This document shows positions 46,000-55,284 of a DNA stretch of 64,000 bases, piece after piece. Numbering within the stretch: the stretch's first letter is position 1; each line of letters opens with the position of its first letter. The translations under genes were made by a program, and so were the position numbers. The stretch comes from Paenibacillus massiliensis subsp. panacisoli DSM 21345 (GTDB lineage: Bacteria; Bacillota; Bacilli; Paenibacillales; Paenibacillaceae): contig NZ_AUFO01000012.1 of assembly GCF_000426545.1 (NCBI RefSeq), positions 186,001 to 250,000 of the forward strand. The letters are read 5' to 3'. The notes under the pieces were generated by a model that made no database searches, was not told the DNA's origin, and saw nothing but the letters and a program-made list of their open reading frames with translations.

Positions 46000-46125
46000 A
46001 TGAGCGAAGTGAATTCCGCATACAACGGTGGATGTGGCTACCCTGGTGGTCTTTGGACTTCCACAGGCGTGATCTTGGTTCTCTTTATTCTGTTGGTAAT
46101 TATCTCTCGTACATTTTTCCTGTAA
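46000..46125 (+). CDS. YjcZ-family miniprotein 2
   Basis: This 41-residue paralog of the preceding gene has a head rich in Gly and Tyr with one Cys (AYNGGCGYPGGLW) and the same type of helix, VILVLFILLVIISRTF. GGGAGG lies 9 bases before ATG. These proteins are common in Bacillaceae and Paenibacillaceae, often in clusters, and are made during sporulation. Their exact role is unknown. Confidence 0.85.
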   Translation: MSEVNSAYNGGCGYPGGLWTSTGVILVLFILLVIISRTFFL

Positions 46126-46149
46126 GCAATAGTGGGGAGTAGCACTCTT

Positions 46150-46181
46150 AGGTCCTGGCGCTGAGGCGTCAGGGCCTTTGT
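46150..46181 (+). terminator. terminator after the YjcZ-type genes
   Basis: AGGTCCTG pairs with CAGGGCCT, with GCGC/GGCGT inside, and TTTGTT follows. Confidence 0.6.
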
Positions 46182-46285
46182 TATGTATGAACACGCATCC
46201 TCCACCAAATTGTTTGCTGTCTTCCGATTAACAAAGGGGAAATGGCGGTAATGTATCATGAAACGGCTTCACGGATAATTACATA

Positions 46286-46347
46286 TTGACACACCTGTAT
46301 ATACAAGTTAGAATGAAGGCGTTATCAAAACACTTGTATATACAAGT
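46286..46347 (+). promoter_or_regulatory. tre promoter with two TreR operators
   Basis: TTGACA (46286-46291), 17 bases and TAGAAT (46309-46314) form the promoter. An ACCTGTATATACAAGT operator (46293-46308) fills the spacer, and a perfect 16-base palindrome ACTTGTATATACAAGT (46332-46347) lies downstream of the start site. Both match the TreR site of B. subtilis (core TTGTATATACAA). TGGAAACGATGATG at 46355-46368 is a weak cre-like match. Confidence 0.9.
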
Positions 46348-46418
46348 TGTCTATGTGGAAACGATGATGTGCACCTAGCACAGAAATCATGTATATGACG
46401 ATACGGAGGTGCGGAAGT

Positions 46419-47879
46419 ATGGCGGTAAATCGCAAAGCAGTTGAGGATATTGTCAAAGCCATTGGCGGGAGCGGCAATATTCAGGTGGCTACACACTGTG
46501 TGACCCGGTTGCGTCTTTCTCTTGTGGATGACAGCAAGGTGGATACAGCAGCGCTGGATGCTAACGAATTAGTAAAGGGACACTTCTCCACACAAGGACA
46601 GTTTCAGGTCATTATTGGTCCTGGATTGGTGGACTCGGTGTACGAGGAATTCATGAGTATTACGGACTCCAAGCGTGCGACTAAGGAGGAGGTTAAGGCA
46701 GCAGCGTCGGGTAAGCTGAATCCGCTTCAACGTGCAATCAAGACACTGGCAGATATCTTCATCCCGATCCTGCCTGCAATCGTGACAGCAGGTCTTCTGC
46801 TGGGGATTAACAATATTCTTACAGGCAAGGATATCTTCTTCGAGGGCCAGGCACTTGTGGAAGTATATACGCAATGGGCCGATTTTGCAGCCATTATCAA
46901 TACTATAGCCAATACGGCCTTTACATTCCTGCCAGCTCTCATTGGCTGGTCGGCGGTCAAGCGGTTTGGTGGGAGTCCGCTCCTTGGCATCGTACTTGGA
47001 TTAATTCTTGTTCATCCAGACTTGCTTAGTGCGTACGGCTACCCGCAGGCTAAGATTGACGGTACTGTACCAATGTGGAATCTGTTCGGTCTCCAGATCG
47101 AGAAGATTGGCTATCAGGGGCAAGTGCTGCCCGTGCTAATTTCTGCCTTTGTCCTGGCCAAAATAGAATTATTCCTGAACAAGCGAATTCCTGACAGTGT
47201 GAAGCTGCTGGTTGTGGCTCCTGTAGCTTTGCTCGTCACCGGCTTCTTGGCCTTTATCGTAATTGGACCTGTTACCTTCGCACTTGGAAATATGCTGACA
47301 GCAGGCTTCGTGGCGATTTTCGACCATGTAGCAGCATTGGGAGGTCTGATCTACGGTGGATTGTATGCACTACTGGTTGTAACGGGCATGCACCATACGT
47401 TCCTTGCGGTGGATATACAGCTCATTGGCAGTACAGGAGGGACGTTCCTGTGGCCTATGCTCGTTATGTCTAATATTGCCCAAGGTGCAGCCGCACTGGC
47501 GATGTTCTTTGTTGCCAAGCAGCAGAAGACCAAGGGTCTGGCGGCGACATCCTCTCTGTCGGCCTTCCTGGGTGTAACCGAGCCAGCTATCTTCGGGGTG
47601 AACCTTCGCTATCGTTTCCCGTTCATCTGCGGCATGATTGGAGCGGCGATCTCCAGTGTCGTTCTGATGATGGGCAAGGTGCAGGCTGCTTCGATCGGAG
47701 TTGGTGGCATTCCAGGCTTTCTGTCCATTTTCAAGCAATATTGGGGCACCTTCTTCCTGGGTATGGGAATCGCATTGATCGTGCCATTCGTTCTGACGTA
47801 TGCCTTCGGCGTATTGCGTAACCGTAAGGGGACGCTGGAGCAAGGAACTACAGAAGATACACAGGTGGTGAGCAGCTAA
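46419..47879 (+). CDS. treP: PTS trehalose-specific EIIBC component
   Basis: TreP imports trehalose and phosphorylates it to trehalose 6-phosphate. The 486 residues contain an N-terminal EIIB domain with phospho-cysteine Cys27 (ATHCVTRLRLSL) and a membrane EIIC domain with about ten helices (from about residue 105, including FIPILPAIVTAGLLLGINNIL and GVTEPAIFGVNLRYRFPFI). The EIIA function must come from another protein. ATG 46419 follows GGAGGTG by 8 bases. The frame from 46389 lacks a site. The stop overlaps the treA start (TAATG). TreR operators control the operon. Confidence 0.95.
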   Translation: MAVNRKAVEDIVKAIGGSGNIQVATHCVTRLRLSLVDDSKVDTAALDANELVKGHFSTQGQFQVIIGPGLVDSVYEEFMSITDSKRATKEEVKAAASGKLNPLQRAIKTLADIFIPILPAIVTAGLLLGINNILTGKDIFFEGQALVEVYTQWADFAAIINTIANTAFTFLPALIGWSAVKRFGGSPLLGIVLGLILVHPDLLSAYGYPQAKIDGTVPMWNLFGLQIEKIGYQGQVLPVLISAFVLAKIELFLNKRIPDSVKLLVVAPVALLVTGFLAFIVIGPVTFALGNMLTAGFVAIFDHVAALGGLIYGGLYALLVVTGMHHTFLAVDIQLIGSTGGTFLWPMLVMSNIAQGAAALAMFFVAKQQKTKGLAATSSLSAFLGVTEPAIFGVNLRYRFPFICGMIGAAISSVVLMMGKVQAASIGVGGIPGFLSIFKQYWGTFFLGMGIALIVPFVLTYAFGVLRNRKGTLEQGTTEDTQVVSS

Positions 47880-49633
47880 TGAGTATAGAGAGGACTACTG
47901 AGCAGAAAAGAGTTCACGATGGTAAACAGCATGCAGAGAGCAGTAGCCACGATATTCCTTGGTGGAAAAAGGCAGTCGTCTACCAGATCTACCCACGCAG
48001 CTTCCAGGATACGACTGGCAATGGTGTGGGGGATATTCAGGGAATCATCTCCCGACTCGATTATCTGGCTTCACTGGGAGTCGATGTGCTGTGGCTGACG
48101 CCGATCTATGACTCGCCTCAGCAGGATAACGGCTATGATATCCGGGATTATTACAGCATCTATCCTGAATATGGAACGATGAAGGACGTACAGGAGCTCA
48201 TCTCGGAAAGTCATGCCCGCGGATTGAAGCTGATGTTCGACATTGTCGTCAATCATACTTCAATTGAGCACGCCTGGTTCCAGCAGTCACGTGCTTCGCG
48301 CGATAACCCGTATCGGGATTTCTACATCTGGAGAGATCCGGTTGACGGCGGCCCGCCGAATAACTGGAAGTCGAAGTTCGGAGGCCCCGCGTGGGCCTTC
48401 GATGAGCAGACAGGTCAATATTATCTGTGCTTGTTCGATAAGACGCAGGCGGACCTGAACTGGGAGAATGAGCAGGTGCGGGCTGAGGTGTACAAAATGA
48501 TGAAGTTCTGGATAGAGCAAGGGATTGACGGCTTCCGGCTCGATGTCATCAATCTCATCTCCAAGAATCAGGACTTCCCGAATGACGATGGACGAATTCC
48601 GCCGGGAGATGGCAGACGGTTCTACACGGATGGTCCACGAGTGCATGAGTACATGCAGGAGATGAACCGGGAGGTATTCGGAGATGCACAATTCGTGACG
48701 GTGGGTGAAATGTCGTCCACGACGATTGAGCAGTGCGTGCTCTATTCGAACCCGGATCGACGTGAGCTGAGTATGACGTTCAACTTTCATCATCTGAAGG
48801 TAGACTATCCGGAAGGGGAGAAATGGGCGCTGGGGGACATGGATTTCCTGAAGCTTAAGCGCATATTGTCTTCCTGGCAGGAGGGCATGCATGAGGGAGG
48901 TGGCTGGAATGCGCTATTCTGGTGCAACCATGATCAGCCGCGCGTCGTGTCCCGGTATGGAGATGATGGAGTCTACCGTAAGCAGTCCGCCAAGATGTTG
49001 GGGACGGCTATCCATCTACTGCAAGGCACCCCTTACATCTATCAAGGAGAAGAGATCGGGATGACTGATCCCGGGTTCGAGACCCTGTCTCATTACCGAG
49101 ATGTAGAGAGCTTGAATATGTACCAGCTCATGCAGGAGCAAGGTCTGCCTGAAGAGGAGATCCTAACGATCCTGAAGCAGAAATCCCGGGATAATTCCCG
49201 GACGCCTGTGCAGTGGAACGGAGGAGCGCAGGCAGGCTTCACTACAGGCACACCATGGATTCCGATCGCTGCGAACCATGAGCATATCCATGTGGAGGAA
49301 GCCTTGGCTGACCCGAAATCGGTCTATCATCATTATCGTGCGCTTATTCGCTTGCGTAAGGAATATGAGATCGTGACTACTGGCAGATTCGAGTTGCTGC
49401 TGGACGAGCACCCGACTCTCTTCGCCTATGCGAGATGGGGAAGCGATGAGCACCTGTTGGTTATTAATAACTTCTATAGTGAGCCAGCAGACTTCGAGCT
49501 ACCCAATGATTCAAAGCTATTCGCCTGCAAGCCGCAGCTACTGCTGTCCAATTATGCGGATACTCCCGAGGCACCAGAGAAGCTCACCCTGCGACCTTAT
49601 GAATCGGCTGTATTTCTCATGAAGGAAGTATGA
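47879..49633 (+). CDS. treA: trehalose-6-phosphate hydrolase
   Basis: TreA is a GH13 enzyme that splits trehalose 6-phosphate into glucose and glucose 6-phosphate in the cytosol. Its 584 residues include an N-terminal extension of about 30 residues compared with B. subtilis TreA. The barrel starts at WWKKAVVYQIYPRSFQD. The nucleophile is Asp222 (DGFRLDVINLIS) and the acid/base Glu277 (VGEMSST), and NHDQPRVVSRYGD marks the third catalytic region. The one-base overlap with treP implies coupled translation, and treR follows after 54 bases. Confidence 0.95.
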   Translation: MSIERTTEQKRVHDGKQHAESSSHDIPWWKKAVVYQIYPRSFQDTTGNGVGDIQGIISRLDYLASLGVDVLWLTPIYDSPQQDNGYDIRDYYSIYPEYGTMKDVQELISESHARGLKLMFDIVVNHTSIEHAWFQQSRASRDNPYRDFYIWRDPVDGGPPNNWKSKFGGPAWAFDEQTGQYYLCLFDKTQADLNWENEQVRAEVYKMMKFWIEQGIDGFRLDVINLISKNQDFPNDDGRIPPGDGRRFYTDGPRVHEYMQEMNREVFGDAQFVTVGEMSSTTIEQCVLYSNPDRRELSMTFNFHHLKVDYPEGEKWALGDMDFLKLKRILSSWQEGMHEGGGWNALFWCNHDQPRVVSRYGDDGVYRKQSAKMLGTAIHLLQGTPYIYQGEEIGMTDPGFETLSHYRDVESLNMYQLMQEQGLPEEEILTILKQKSRDNSRTPVQWNGGAQAGFTTGTPWIPIAANHEHIHVEEALADPKSVYHHYRALIRLRKEYEIVTTGRFELLLDEHPTLFAYARWGSDEHLLVINNFYSEPADFELPNDSKLFACKPQLLLSNYADTPEAPEKLTLRPYESAVFLMKEV

Positions 49634-49687
49634 GCGCAATTCCACATCGACAGCGAATCATGCTACAATTACTGACGGTGAGAAGGA

Positions 49688-50407
49688 ATGAGAGAAAATA
49701 TATTTGTCACAATATATCATGAGCTAGTGGAGCAGATTCAATCAGGTCAGCTACGAGCAGGAACGAAGCTTCCTTCGGAAAGCGAGCTGGCTGAAGCCTA
49801 CAATACGTCACGTGAGACGGTTCGCAAGGCATTGACTATGCTGTCACAGAATGGATTCATCCAGAAGATCAGAGGCAAGGGCTCCTTCGTGCTGGAGCTG
49901 GGACGCCTTAGCTTCCCGGTGACGGGACTCGTCAGCTTCAAGGAGCTGTCGGGAACGATGGGCAAGCCTACCCGAACGCTGGTCTATCAGACCGAGCTAT
50001 TGCCGATGGATCGGTATATTCGCAAGCAGCTGCAGCGTGAGGATAACGCTCTTGTCTGGAAAGTGTTGCGAGCGCGCGAGATTGAGGGCGAGCGGGTCAT
50101 TCTGGACAAGGATTATTTTGATGCCAAGATTGTACCTGACTTGACTCCTGAGATTGCGGAACAATCCATCTATGATTATCTGGAGGGCAGACTGGGACTG
50201 GAGATCAGCTTCGCTCGCAAGGAAATTACCGTAGAGCCTGTCGATGAGGATGATCGACGCTATATGGACCTACAGGGGTATGAGCAGGTTGTGGTGGTGC
50301 GGAACTATGTGTATTTGAGGGACGCCATGTTGTTCCAATATACCGAGTCCAGGCATCGGCTCGACAAGTTCAGATTTGTTGATTTTGCCCGGCGTATGAA
50401 GCCATAA
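49688..50407 (+). CDS. treR: trehalose operon repressor, GntR family
   Basis: This repressor has 239 residues. An N-terminal winged helix-turn-helix (SELAEAYNTSRETVRKALTMLSQNGFIQKIRGKG) occupies about residues 25-65, and a UTRA effector domain follows (about 90-235). In B. subtilis TreR releases its operator when it binds trehalose 6-phosphate. The matching operators lie before treP, so the circuit is complete in this window. It is the third gene of the operon, with GAAGGAAT just before ATG. Confidence 0.93.
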   Translation: MRENIFVTIYHELVEQIQSGQLRAGTKLPSESELAEAYNTSRETVRKALTMLSQNGFIQKIRGKGSFVLELGRLSFPVTGLVSFKELSGTMGKPTRTLVYQTELLPMDRYIRKQLQREDNALVWKVLRAREIEGERVILDKDYFDAKIVPDLTPEIAEQSIYDYLEGRLGLEISFARKEITVEPVDEDDRRYMDLQGYEQVVVVRNYVYLRDAMLFQYTESRHRLDKFRFVDFARRMKP

Positions 50408-50439
50408 GCTTTGCCAGCCGCTCCGAAATTGTACAAACC

Positions 50440-50530
50440 GTGTAATTCATGAAAACGTGATTAATTGTGCAAACTCATGAAATCATGGAGCCATGCCAAC
50501 TCTCGATTTCATGAATTCATGAAATCGTAC
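50440..50530 (+). repeat. short imperfect repeats after treR
   Basis: Units around TCATGAAATC and GTACAAAC recur several times (such as TCATGAAATCATGG and TCATGAAATCGTAC) in the spacer between treR and its terminator. Confidence 0.5.
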
Positions 50531-50533
50531 AAA

Positions 50534-50576
50534 CGCAAAAAGACGATTCCTCATAAAGAGCGAATCGTCTTTTTGC
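50534..50576. terminator. bidirectional terminator between treR and the serine hydrolase
   Basis: GCAAAAAGACGATTC and GAATCGTCTTTTTGC pair perfectly over 15 bases around a 13-base loop. Confidence 0.9.
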
Positions 50577-50585
50577 GCTAGGGTC

Positions 50586-51629
50586 CTATAGCCTCAGAAT
50601 CTCCTCAATGGCCTTCATAATGGGATACGGCCCCCTGCTCTGATTAGAGGTGATGACGAGCTTCAAGTCGTGCTGAGGGTATACAGCGGAGACGAAGCTG
50701 ACGCCAGGGTCAAAGCCCATCAGATGGTATTTGCGAATCTCCTTCTCCTGCTGCTCAATCCAGATTCCGTATCCGTAATAGGATTCATCCTGTTCATGTA
50801 CATGCGGGGTGAGCAGCTGCTGCAGCAGCTCATGTCCAAGCAGCTTGCCACTCATAAGAGCATTCCAGAAGCTCAGCATATCAGGAGCTGTAACATAGGC
50901 CCCACCGTCAGCCCCGCCTTTGACAGGCACCGAGAAAATATTCGTTCGCCAGCTGCCGTCATCGTTCTGGATATAGCCAAGGGCTGTATGGCGTGGAAGA
51001 TTATCCATAGCAAAATACCCAGAGGAGCTCATGCCACTTGGGGCAAAAATATGACGTTCCACATAATCGGTGAAACTGCTCCCCGTCTGCTGCTCTACAA
51101 TTAGGCCAAGGACGATAAATCCCGCATTGTTATAGTGGAATCGCTCACCTGGCTGAAACTTCATAGGTGCTTCACTGAACATAGGGAGGAAGTCACGAAG
51201 CTTCCGCAGTCCATACACCGGGCGCTGCTTCCATAGCTCCTCAAAATCATCCATTACTTCCTCGTCGAAATAATCGGGAATTCCTGCCGTATGCGTGAGA
51301 AGCTGCCGAATCGTAATTCCTGCATCCCATAGTGGAAAATCTACACTCAGGCAGTCCTTTAGTCGTGTGTCCAGTGACAGCTTACCCTGCTCCACCAATT
51401 GGCAGATGCTAACGGCAGTGAACACCTTGCATCCAGAAGCAATGCCGAAGCGGGTATCGAGCTGAATCGGCAGGTCCTCTGCCCGATTCGCCTTGCCACG
51501 AGTTAGAAGCAGAAGGGGAGTATCGCCGTTTTCGTGCAACATGATTGTCCCTGAGAAATCTACACGTTCCATCGTCTCATGTAATTTAAGCGTCAATGTA
51601 TTAATTGTTGTTGAAGTGATTTGTGTCAT
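50586..51629 (-). CDS. serine hydrolase, class C beta-lactamase family
   Basis: This is a 347-residue protein of the beta-lactamase/D-Ala-D-Ala peptidase fold. The catalytic Ser65 and Lys68 lie in FGIASGCKVFTA, and the second motif is Tyr-Asn-Asn (FHYNNAGFIVLG). TAGIPDYFDEEV and other family segments are present. There is no signal peptide, so it is probably a cytosolic esterase or peptidase and not a resistance enzyme. ATG 51629 has GAAAGGA 10 bases upstream. The longer frame from 51665 would run through that site. The substrate is unknown. Confidence 0.85.
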   Translation of the reverse strand: MTQITSTTINTLTLKLHETMERVDFSGTIMLHENGDTPLLLLTRGKANRAEDLPIQLDTRFGIASGCKVFTAVSICQLVEQGKLSLDTRLKDCLSVDFPLWDAGITIRQLLTHTAGIPDYFDEEVMDDFEELWKQRPVYGLRKLRDFLPMFSEAPMKFQPGERFHYNNAGFIVLGLIVEQQTGSSFTDYVERHIFAPSGMSSSGYFAMDNLPRHTALGYIQNDDGSWRTNIFSVPVKGGADGGAYVTAPDMLSFWNALMSGKLLGHELLQQLLTPHVHEQDESYYGYGIWIEQQEKEIRKYHLMGFDPGVSFVSAVYPQHDLKLVITSNQSRGPYPIMKAIEEILRL

Positions 51630-51910
51630 GTAGTGAAAGTCCTTTCTTCCATCATGGAACTCCATTTTCCATCAATATACATATAAATCGAAATCATGTA
51701 CAGATCTACTAGCACGGAGAAGTGACAGCGGAGCGACAAGTACGAAATGAGCAGTGAAGGATCGCAAAGGGAAAATTATTAGTCATAGAACCAAGACGTA
51801 CATGAAGGATTTGGAAATGAAAATTATTATGAAGAAATAACGCCATCAAATGATGTCACAAACACTTTCTTAGAATTGTTATATAGGCATCAAGACAAGG
51901 AGGTGAGCCA

Positions 51911-52504
51911 GTGCAGGCAACCATCCCCGGGGACATGCAGGTAAAACGTGATAAATACCAGCGCATCGAACAGGCCGTAGAGCGGGTCAAGGCTGGCGAG
52001 CAGGAGGCTTATGAGATCATTATTCTGGAATTTGAACGCCAGATGTATACCTATTGCTATTACATCTTGAGGAACCATGAGGAGACAGAGGATGCTGTAC
52101 AAGATATTTTCATAAGAGCTTATGAGAATCTTGAACGGTATCAGAGGCAGGCGACCTTCTCGGCGTGGCTGTATAAGATAGCCTACAACCATTTAATGAA
52201 TATCAAGAAGAAGCAAAGTCGCTGGCTGAAGCTGGTGAATGAGTTCAAGAAGACGGAGCCTGTCGTGCAGGTATCCCCTTATGCCACAGTTATTGAAGAG
52301 CTGTTGACCTATCTGACACCGGAGGAGCGTCATATTCTGCTGCTGAAGGCTGTTGAGCAATACAGCTTCGATGAGATCGGGGCAATCATGAACATCAAGC
52401 CAGCCACCCTACGCAAGAAATATGAACGACTTCGTCGTAAGCTAATGGAGCATACAAGCAAAGGAGGAATTCTGCATGGACAGACAGCCCGTTCGCACTT
52501 ATGA
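51911..52504 (+). CDS. ECF-type RNA polymerase sigma factor
   Basis: This sigma-70 factor of the extracytoplasmic-function group has 197 residues. Region 2 (about 30-100) contains YILRNHEETEDAVQDIFIRAYENL and FSAWLYKIAYNHLMN. Region 4 (about 125-185) contains YLTPEERHILLLKAVEQYSFDEIGAIMNIKPATLRKKY. The start is GTG with a near-perfect AAGGAGGTGA just upstream. The end overlaps the putative anti-sigma gene by 29 bases, the usual arrangement for such pairs. The signal and target genes are unknown. Confidence 0.93.
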   Translation: MQATIPGDMQVKRDKYQRIEQAVERVKAGEQEAYEIIILEFERQMYTYCYYILRNHEETEDAVQDIFIRAYENLERYQRQATFSAWLYKIAYNHLMNIKKKQSRWLKLVNEFKKTEPVVQVSPYATVIEELLTYLTPEERHILLLKAVEQYSFDEIGAIMNIKPATLRKKYERLRRKLMEHTSKGGILHGQTARSHL

Positions 52505-53675
52505 GCAAGAGCTTGAACAGCTGGAGCAAAGGATTCAGGATTCACAGATGCCGCGAGGAAGTATGAGTAAGGAAATCATGAACAAGTTAGGAGAACGAAC
52601 CATGACCAGACAGCGAACGAAATCCAAGATAGTAAAACGGACTGTAATTGCGGCCTCTGTGGCTGCTGTATTGGGAACAGGTGTAGTTGGAGCGGGTTTT
52701 GTGTCGCCGACGATGGCTAGTGCTTTGAAGCAAATTCCGGGTATCGGAGCAGTGTTCTACGGACTGAATGCGGATGAAATCCAGCGGGCCGTGGATCAAG
52801 GCATTCTGACGCAACCGCTCGAGCAGGTCACGAAGGACGGTGTTACTCTGACGCTGACGAATGTGCTGTATGATGGTACTCGTCTGAGTTTCTCCATTGA
52901 GCGCGAGGGTGAGATTTTTCCGGAGAACGCCGCAAGTCCATACATTCCTATAGATGCCAAGATGGAGGGAGGGGACAATGAGTGGGTTACATCTCGCAAA
53001 ATCCCTGAGGAAAAACAAGAAAAGGGCTACATTAAGTCTCCCGAGATTTTGATTAATGGTCAGAATCTTACACTCTTTGGTAGCTTTGGAGATGACCCCT
53101 CCAATTTGAATGCCGTCTTCGCGGAATATACCGAAGTAGATTCCCTACCGAATGAATTTGAACTGACCGTTCGTACTGAGGTGACCCGAGTAGATGGAGC
53201 TTATGAGTTCAAGGTGCCTGTAAAGCTTGACCAAAGTAAGCTCACCGTTCAGCCGAATGAGACGAAGAGCAGCGGAGACTTCAGCTACACCGTGGAGAAG
53301 CTGGAATCCACGGCGACGAGCACACGTCTGGTACTGGACAGTAAAGGGGAGGTACCGGCTTCACCTGAGCAGACAGGAGAATATGCTCCGACCATGATGT
53401 ATTATGAGATCGTGGATGATCAAGGCAAGGTGCTGGAGCAGCGGAGACTCGGATTCTTCCACAGCAAGCCTCTGACCGAGTACCACGTGGATGAGTTATA
53501 TGCTGCCATTAGTCCGAACGCCAAATCCGTTACGATTAAGCCGTTCACTTTCACTATGAAGCCTGCGGATTGGAGTGTTGTTGGTGAGAAGATGGACGAC
53601 AGCGGGAAGATTATCAGCAACGGAGACAGGACATATATCAAGGAACTGGAGATGAACGTTCCGCTTGAGCGTTAA
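52476..53675 (+). CDS. anti-sigma factor-like membrane protein (DUF4179 type)
   Basis: This 399-residue protein starts with a short cytosolic helical segment (EQELEQLEQRIQDSQMPRG). A single membrane helix lies at about residues 50-72 (RTVIAASVAAVLGTGVVGAG). A large outer region resembles DUF4179 proteins (SALKQIPGIGAVFYGLN, then LTLTNVLYDGTRLSFSIE) with a second beta domain after about residue 250. Such proteins act as anti-sigma factors that hold the cognate ECF factor at the membrane until a signal arrives. AAAGGAGG lies about 9 bases before ATG, within the sigma gene. The anti-sigma role is inferred from gene order and topology. Confidence 0.83.
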   Translation: MDRQPVRTYEQELEQLEQRIQDSQMPRGSMSKEIMNKLGERTMTRQRTKSKIVKRTVIAASVAAVLGTGVVGAGFVSPTMASALKQIPGIGAVFYGLNADEIQRAVDQGILTQPLEQVTKDGVTLTLTNVLYDGTRLSFSIEREGEIFPENAASPYIPIDAKMEGGDNEWVTSRKIPEEKQEKGYIKSPEILINGQNLTLFGSFGDDPSNLNAVFAEYTEVDSLPNEFELTVRTEVTRVDGAYEFKVPVKLDQSKLTVQPNETKSSGDFSYTVEKLESTATSTRLVLDSKGEVPASPEQTGEYAPTMMYYEIVDDQGKVLEQRRLGFFHSKPLTEYHVDELYAAISPNAKSVTIKPFTFTMKPADWSVVGEKMDDSGKIISNGDRTYIKELEMNVPLER

Positions 53676-53758
53676 TTCATAATCAGGAGCAGGATCGTTC
53701 AGCAGATAAAGTAGTAAGTCCATGAATAATCCATCGGATAAATTAAAGTATAGGTAAT

Positions 53759-53803
53759 CAGCCATCTGCCAGTTCGAAGGAATCTGACGGATGGCTGTTT
53801 TCT
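53759..53803. terminator. terminator after the sigma/anti-sigma pair
   Basis: AGCCATCTG pairs with CGGATGGCT, with CAG/CTG inside, followed by GTTTTCT. Confidence 0.65.
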
Positions 53804-53842
53804 ATTGTTGCTTGGATCAGCATCTAATCTGAATATTCATAT

Positions 53843-54835
53843 TCACCTGAGCATACCCGTCAGAACAGGTGCAAGGAAGCGCTCGAACACCTCCGTAGGC
53901 GGCTTGTCTCGCTTGCGCTTGTCATTCGTGAGTACTGTGACGAGCTCAAGCTGGGGTATGACATGCACGAACTGTCCACCGTATCCACGGGCATAGTAGT
54001 ACCTAAGGACATTTTCCGTGGAAACATCAGGACGCTCATGTGAATCAGCTTGATTAGTATCAGCTTGACCTGTATCGACTTGATAGGTATCAGACCACCA
54101 ATGCCAGCCATAGCCTCCGCGCCAGGGTGGCTCTACAAGTATAGCCGCCTGCGTGGATCTGGCGACCAGCTCGCGTGAAATGACCGTTTGGCCTTCCCAG
54201 ACGCCCTGTTGAAGGTACAGCTCTCCGAATTTGAGTAGATCGTCTGGGCGCATCCATAGACCAAAGCCTCCGGTATGGATGCCTTGCGGGTCCTGTTCCC
54301 ATGAATAGGCTGTTATGTCTAGCGGTCCGAATAAATGCCGCTCTGCAAACTGGGCAACGGACATGCCAGATGCTTGAGCAAGAATGGCTGTTAACAACTG
54401 GGATACCCCGGAGTTATACTCCATTCGTGTCCCGGGCGTGTCTCTTAACGGTTGGGCCAAAGCGAACTCCACCCAATTCGCTGTACGTGTCATACGGGGA
54501 AAGGAATTATCGCCGCCGAACTCAGTCCAATCGAAGCCGGCTGTCATCGTAAGCAGTTGCTCCAGTGTAATTTCTTTTTTGCGCGAATCACTGTCGTGTC
54601 TTAGCTGCGGAAAAAACTCTGTGATGGGGGTGCTTGTACCCGGCAGCATGTCATGATCCATTGCAATGCAGATCAGCGCGGACACGATACTCTTGGTGCA
54701 GGAGTTGATCTTGGCTACATCTGTTGCAGCCTCGATATTCCGATAATGCTCATATATCAGCTTCCCCTGGTGACTAATAAGACAGCTTCTCAGGTCAAGT
54801 GGTGAAATGATGGTATCCAGATGGGAGAGATTCAT
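53843..54835 (-). CDS. serine hydrolase, class C beta-lactamase family, with repeat insert
   Basis: This 330-residue beta-lactamase-fold hydrolase has Ser45 and Lys48 (INSCTKSIVSAL) and the second motif Tyr-Asn-Ser (RMEYNSGVSQLL). A GYGGQFVHVIP segment supplies the third motif region. No signal peptide is present, so a cytosolic esterase-like role is likely. Near residue 250 the chain carries three five-residue repeats (QVDTG, QADTN, QADSH) encoded by a 15-base tandem repeat at 54048-54095. This is unusual for the family and probably forms a surface loop. AAAGGAAC precedes ATG. Confidence 0.85.
   Translation of the reverse strand: MNLSHLDTIISPLDLRSCLISHQGKLIYEHYRNIEAATDVAKINSCTKSIVSALICIAMDHDMLPGTSTPITEFFPQLRHDSDSRKKEITLEQLLTMTAGFDWTEFGGDNSFPRMTRTANWVEFALAQPLRDTPGTRMEYNSGVSQLLTAILAQASGMSVAQFAERHLFGPLDITAYSWEQDPQGIHTGGFGLWMRPDDLLKFGELYLQQGVWEGQTVISRELVARSTQAAILVEPPWRGGYGWHWWSDTYQVDTGQADTNQADSHERPDVSTENVLRYYYARGYGGQFVHVIPQLELVTVLTNDKRKRDKPPTEVFERFLAPVLTGMLR
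54048..54095 (-). repeat. 15-base tandem repeat inside the serine hydrolase gene
   Basis: Three units (TCAGCTTGATTAGTA, TCAGCTTGACCTGTA, TCGACTTGATAGGTA on the plus strand) keep the reading frame. Confidence 0.75.
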
Positions 54836-55284
54836 AAGGTTCCTTTCTGTAGGTGCTTGGCGCTATGCCTGTTATTTTCTGTTATTATACCAGTAATAAT
54901 GAAGTACATGCTGCGTGTCGAAGAGCATTAGCTCCGCACAGGATCCTTTAGCCTGAGCAGTGAGTGACCCTCCCCTATAGCTACTATTAATTAAGTACGT
55001 TTACCGAATTTAATTTCATGGTGAATGATCTGGAAAGGGCAGTGGTTAACGGAAAGCGACTCAATACTCACATTTGATCTGGTAGAGGTACTGGAATTGG
55101 AGTAATTTGAGCTGCATCATCTATGGTACCAACAGGTCTATTTGACAAGCTACAAGGCGGATGCTAGATTACAATCATATTTTGCAGGCTCAATGTAGCG
55201 TAGCTCGTATTGTACTGAGCATTTTCGGATAACCAAGATAACACAGAAGCTATTAAGCAGATAACAGGGAGTGGAGTATATCGT
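54836..55284 (+). other. gene-free region upstream of cysK
   Basis: It contains copy B of the intergenic repeat (55006-55090). The cysK promoter is expected in the last 150 bases, but no strong consensus was found. No coding frame is credible. Confidence 0.5.
55006..55090 (+). repeat. intergenic repeat, copy B (internally shortened)
   Basis: It joins the first and last blocks of copy A: TGAATGATC and CGGAAAG, then ACTCACATTTGATCTGGT, identical to copy A over 18 bases. About 115 bases present in copy A are missing. It lies 195 bases before cysK. Confidence 0.6.
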
